Assembly (NCBI GenBank): GCA_004762125.1
Contig: SIHQ01000024.1
Span: forward strand, 1-64,000
Direction of reading: 5' to 3'
Origin: Oceanospirillales bacterium
Lineage (GTDB): Bacteria; Pseudomonadota; Gammaproteobacteria; Pseudomonadales; Endozoicomonadaceae
DNA length: 64,000 nt
Below, one piece after another: positions 61,880 through 64,000 of the stretch. The first letter of the stretch is position 1. Each line of letters begins with the position of its first letter. The notes below the pieces were generated by a model. It saw nothing but the letters and a program-made list of their open reading frames with translations. It was not told the origin of the DNA and did no database searches. The position numbers were made by a program, and so were the translations under genes.

Positions 61880-62018
61880 AATAACAGCCTGTTTTTATCT
61901 TGATGCAGATACGAGGGGGAACCTGGGTAGGAAACCCTGATTTCTCTCCGGAAGCTATAGTCCAATAAATAGACTTAAAAAGTGACAAATCTTCGGAAAT
62001 ACAGGAGATCAATCGTTC

Positions 62019-63410
62019 ATGGACAGAGCCGATTTTAACAGACCAAAGACGCCACATACAGCTCATGATGCAGGGCTGACTTCATCATCAAATAGTGATG
62101 GCGTGGGCAATGGGCAGAGACCGAACGCTATACCCGTTGTTGATCACTCACGAAAACTAACTGAAAATAAATGCCTTGAAGAGCATTCAATAACAGCGGT
62201 TCGCATAAGAAATAAACGATGGTCGACTGAATTACCTTTGCTGATAAGCGACTGTTTACACGGACTCCCTAATAGTAGATTGCAGAAATTAAGAGTTGAG
62301 ATCAATGGCTTGCCGCTTGAACAACAACTCCGTCGGCTAGAGGAACTGCATACATTCGTGAAGAACTCAGAGAGTTCACAACTCGATGAATATAGCCAAA
62401 GTAAGAGAGAAACATGTCGAGACCTTTTGTTATTTAGCATAGCGTCTCATATGAATGCAGTTACTGAAGAGCAGAAATTGCATAATGAACTGGGTCACCA
62501 TAAATGTTTTGATGGCTTCGATACCAAAGAGTTGTGGCGTCTTTTTATTGATGAGCAAAGGTCAGAATGTTCGCCTTACTATGGGAAGTACACTTTTGAG
62601 AATGAAGTAGGTTATTTGGCAGGTTGCTTTAAAGCGTTTCGATTAGCATTGGAGACACTTAGAACAAGAGATACAAGCGCGCCTTATACGTTTGATCAAT
62701 TCGTTGAGTTGCATCGTGTTGTTATTAGTGGGGTAAGAGATCGATCCGGGCTGCCCCTTCAAGAAGGTATTGAACACTCGAAGTGTGTATATCAGCTTCA
62801 TTTGAGTGAAGAGGGGCAACGAATAAAAGGTCAAAACATGTCAGAAAAATGGAAGAATGAGGTATTTAACGATTCACATATGAAACAGTCTCAAAAAATA
62901 ATAGATGGTGTTTTCGAGGTGGTTGAAACTCTTTATGAACTTCCTCATTTCAGGCTTCTCCATAAATCAAACCGAATTACGATAGAAGTACCTGATGTCT
63001 CGGAGTTCAACACTGAGGAATATTTTTGTATAGGGCATCGCCACAGGGGTTATAAGCCAGGCTACCAAGTAACTCCTGAAGCTCCATTCAAGGGAAGCGA
63101 AGAACCAGAATTAAAAAAAGAAGTTAACGCTATTTTTGAAGACGCTTTTGAAAAGCTCAGAGCTGAAAGTCGCCAGGAAAATAAAGAATTGATTATCCTG
63201 GATTGCCTTGCTCTGCTGGATCGAATGCACTTGTTCAGTGATGGTAATCTCAGAGCTATTGTTTTTATCCTTGGGAATGCCATGCGTATAGAAAATGATC
63301 TTGATCCCGTCATTTGGTATGACCCGAACAGGCTGGATGGTTTCTGCAGTGATGAACTATTAGTGGATGTACATAAAGGGTGCGAACGATTTAATAGCTA
63401 TAAATCCTAG
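62019..63410 (+). CDS. Fic-like protein, probable host-directed effector
   Basis: This 463-residue protein has no signal peptide. Its C-terminal part has a Fic-type active loop, H404-L-F-S-D-G-N-L-R, then AIVFILGN, compared with HPFx[D/E]GNGRxxR. The Gly before the Arg is Leu and the final Arg is Val. Fic enzymes move AMP or other nucleotide groups to proteins; changed loops can use other substrates. WYDPNRLDGF follows. The first 60 residues are disordered. It could be a type III substrate. Confidence 0.7.
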   Translation: MDRADFNRPKTPHTAHDAGLTSSSNSDGVGNGQRPNAIPVVDHSRKLTENKCLEEHSITAVRIRNKRWSTELPLLISDCLHGLPNSRLQKLRVEINGLPLEQQLRRLEELHTFVKNSESSQLDEYSQSKRETCRDLLLFSIASHMNAVTEEQKLHNELGHHKCFDGFDTKELWRLFIDEQRSECSPYYGKYTFENEVGYLAGCFKAFRLALETLRTRDTSAPYTFDQFVELHRVVISGVRDRSGLPLQEGIEHSKCVYQLHLSEEGQRIKGQNMSEKWKNEVFNDSHMKQSQKIIDGVFEVVETLYELPHFRLLHKSNRITIEVPDVSEFNTEEYFCIGHRHRGYKPGYQVTPEAPFKGSEEPELKKEVNAIFEDAFEKLRAESRQENKELIILDCLALLDRMHLFSDGNLRAIVFILGNAMRIENDLDPVIWYDPNRLDGFCSDELLVDVHKGCERFNSYKS

Positions 63411-63558
63411 GGTAAACCAGGACCTCTATTTTTGTTATTATATCGCAATAAATAACCATGAGTAGTGAATGCAGCTCGCTCCGAAACATAAAAAATACTA
63501 CAAATATTGATAGAGCTGCATTTTTATAGTAAATAACCACGAAAAAGAAAAATTCTAT

Positions 63559-64000
63559 ATGCCTCTGACACTTCCGCTGACTCTCCCGTTAGACATTGAT
63601 GCAGTAAAAGGCTTTCTGGCCCATGATGAAGGAGAAGCACTTTATCAATATGCCTTTGATGCCAGTCGCCTTGGTCCCTGTCTGGAAATAGGCAGTTACT
63701 GTGGCAAGTCCACTGTTTACCTTGGTTCTGCCTGCCAGAAGAACAACAGTGTTCTTTATGCGGTTGATCATCATAGAGGCTCTGAAGAGCATCAGTTTGG
63801 TGAGGAATACCATGACAATGACCTCTATGATCAGCAGTTGAAGCTGATGGACAGTTTCAAAGTTTTCAGAAGTACCATGAGAGAAGCTCGACTGGACGAT
63901 ACCGTTGTTCCCATTGTCTCTTCCTCAGCGGTTGCTTCCCGCCACTGGGCTACGCCCCTTGGTATGGTGTTTATCGACGGTGGCCACAGCGAAGAAGCCG
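63559..64000 (+). CDS. Class I SAM-dependent methyltransferase, cut by the right edge
   Basis: The ORF starts at the ATG at 63559 and is open to the window end (147 codons). The SAM-binding loop is CLEIGSYCGKSTVYLG, with the motif II Asp in LYAVDHHRG and a later FIDGGHSEEA typical of Methyltransf_24. The substrate is unknown. The C-terminus lies outside this window. Confidence 0.85.
   Translation, partial: MPLTLPLTLPLDIDAVKGFLAHDEGEALYQYAFDASRLGPCLEIGSYCGKSTVYLGSACQKNNSVLYAVDHHRGSEEHQFGEEYHDNDLYDQQLKLMDSFKVFRSTMREARLDDTVVPIVSSSAVASRHWATPLGMVFIDGGHSEEA

Overview
The window looks like chromosomal DNA of a host-associated marine gammaproteobacterium, most likely an Endozoicomonas-type member of the Oceanospirillales. 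This is inferred from moderate GC, close resemblance of housekeeping proteins to E. coli counterparts (Dcm, DbpA, YbiT, RluA, MdlA/MdlB, YgiQ, Udp), and a set of eukaryote-directed proteins: a tyrosine phosphatase, an OTU-type protease, a Fic-like protein and a type III secretion chaperone with its partner. No rRNA gene is present to confirm the taxonomy.

Layout. 1-3640: the end of one genomic island, with a 660-codon unknown ORF running off the left edge and a P4-type integrase. 3654-14861: a second island in the 3' end of the tmRNA gene, bounded by a 26-bp direct repeat (3654-3679 and 14836-14861) copied from the tmRNA end. It carries a helix-turn-helix/nuclease-like protein, a tightly overlapping three-gene membrane operon of unknown function (4995-6238), a membrane-anchored Mrr-type nuclease, a complete EcoRII-type restriction-modification set (dcm, vsr, and the endonuclease gene convergent), a filamentous-phage remnant (replication protein, 5'-truncated Zot) and a 5'-truncated integrase facing ssrA. 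14836-16904: ssrA, a lipoprotein hydrolase and an Arg-Arg-Ser-Arg tRNA cluster.

17-38 kb: core genes mixed with host-interaction genes. These include a GlxA-type AraC regulator divergent from a cysteine hydrolase; a PTP-like phosphatase; YgiQ; an orphan LcrH/SycD-type chaperone with a probable type III substrate; a heterodimeric ABC exporter (mdlA/mdlB) with a marR gene and two matching 15-bp palindromes that probably serve as its operators; a two-component system next to a small periplasmic protein; dbpA; a DASS transporter; and rlmA.

38-53 kb: a MocR regulator divergent from a PNPOx-fold protein with direct-repeat operators; a tandem duplication of periplasmic solute-binding genes; rluA; udp; an epimerase; a decayed secreted-protein gene with a partial copy on the other side of a third solute-binding gene; a TetR regulator; and ybiT. 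53-64 kb: a giant (about 1,717 aa) exported OTU-domain protein rich in low-complexity repeats, a short companion ORF, an NSS-family transporter, a deaminase, a hexapeptide acyltransferase, a Fic-like protein and a partial methyltransferase.

The best candidate for an undescribed system is the three-gene membrane operon inside the ssrA restriction/defence island (4995-6238): a four-helix membrane protein, a single-pass small protein and a soluble protein, with 8-bp overlaps between consecutive genes.
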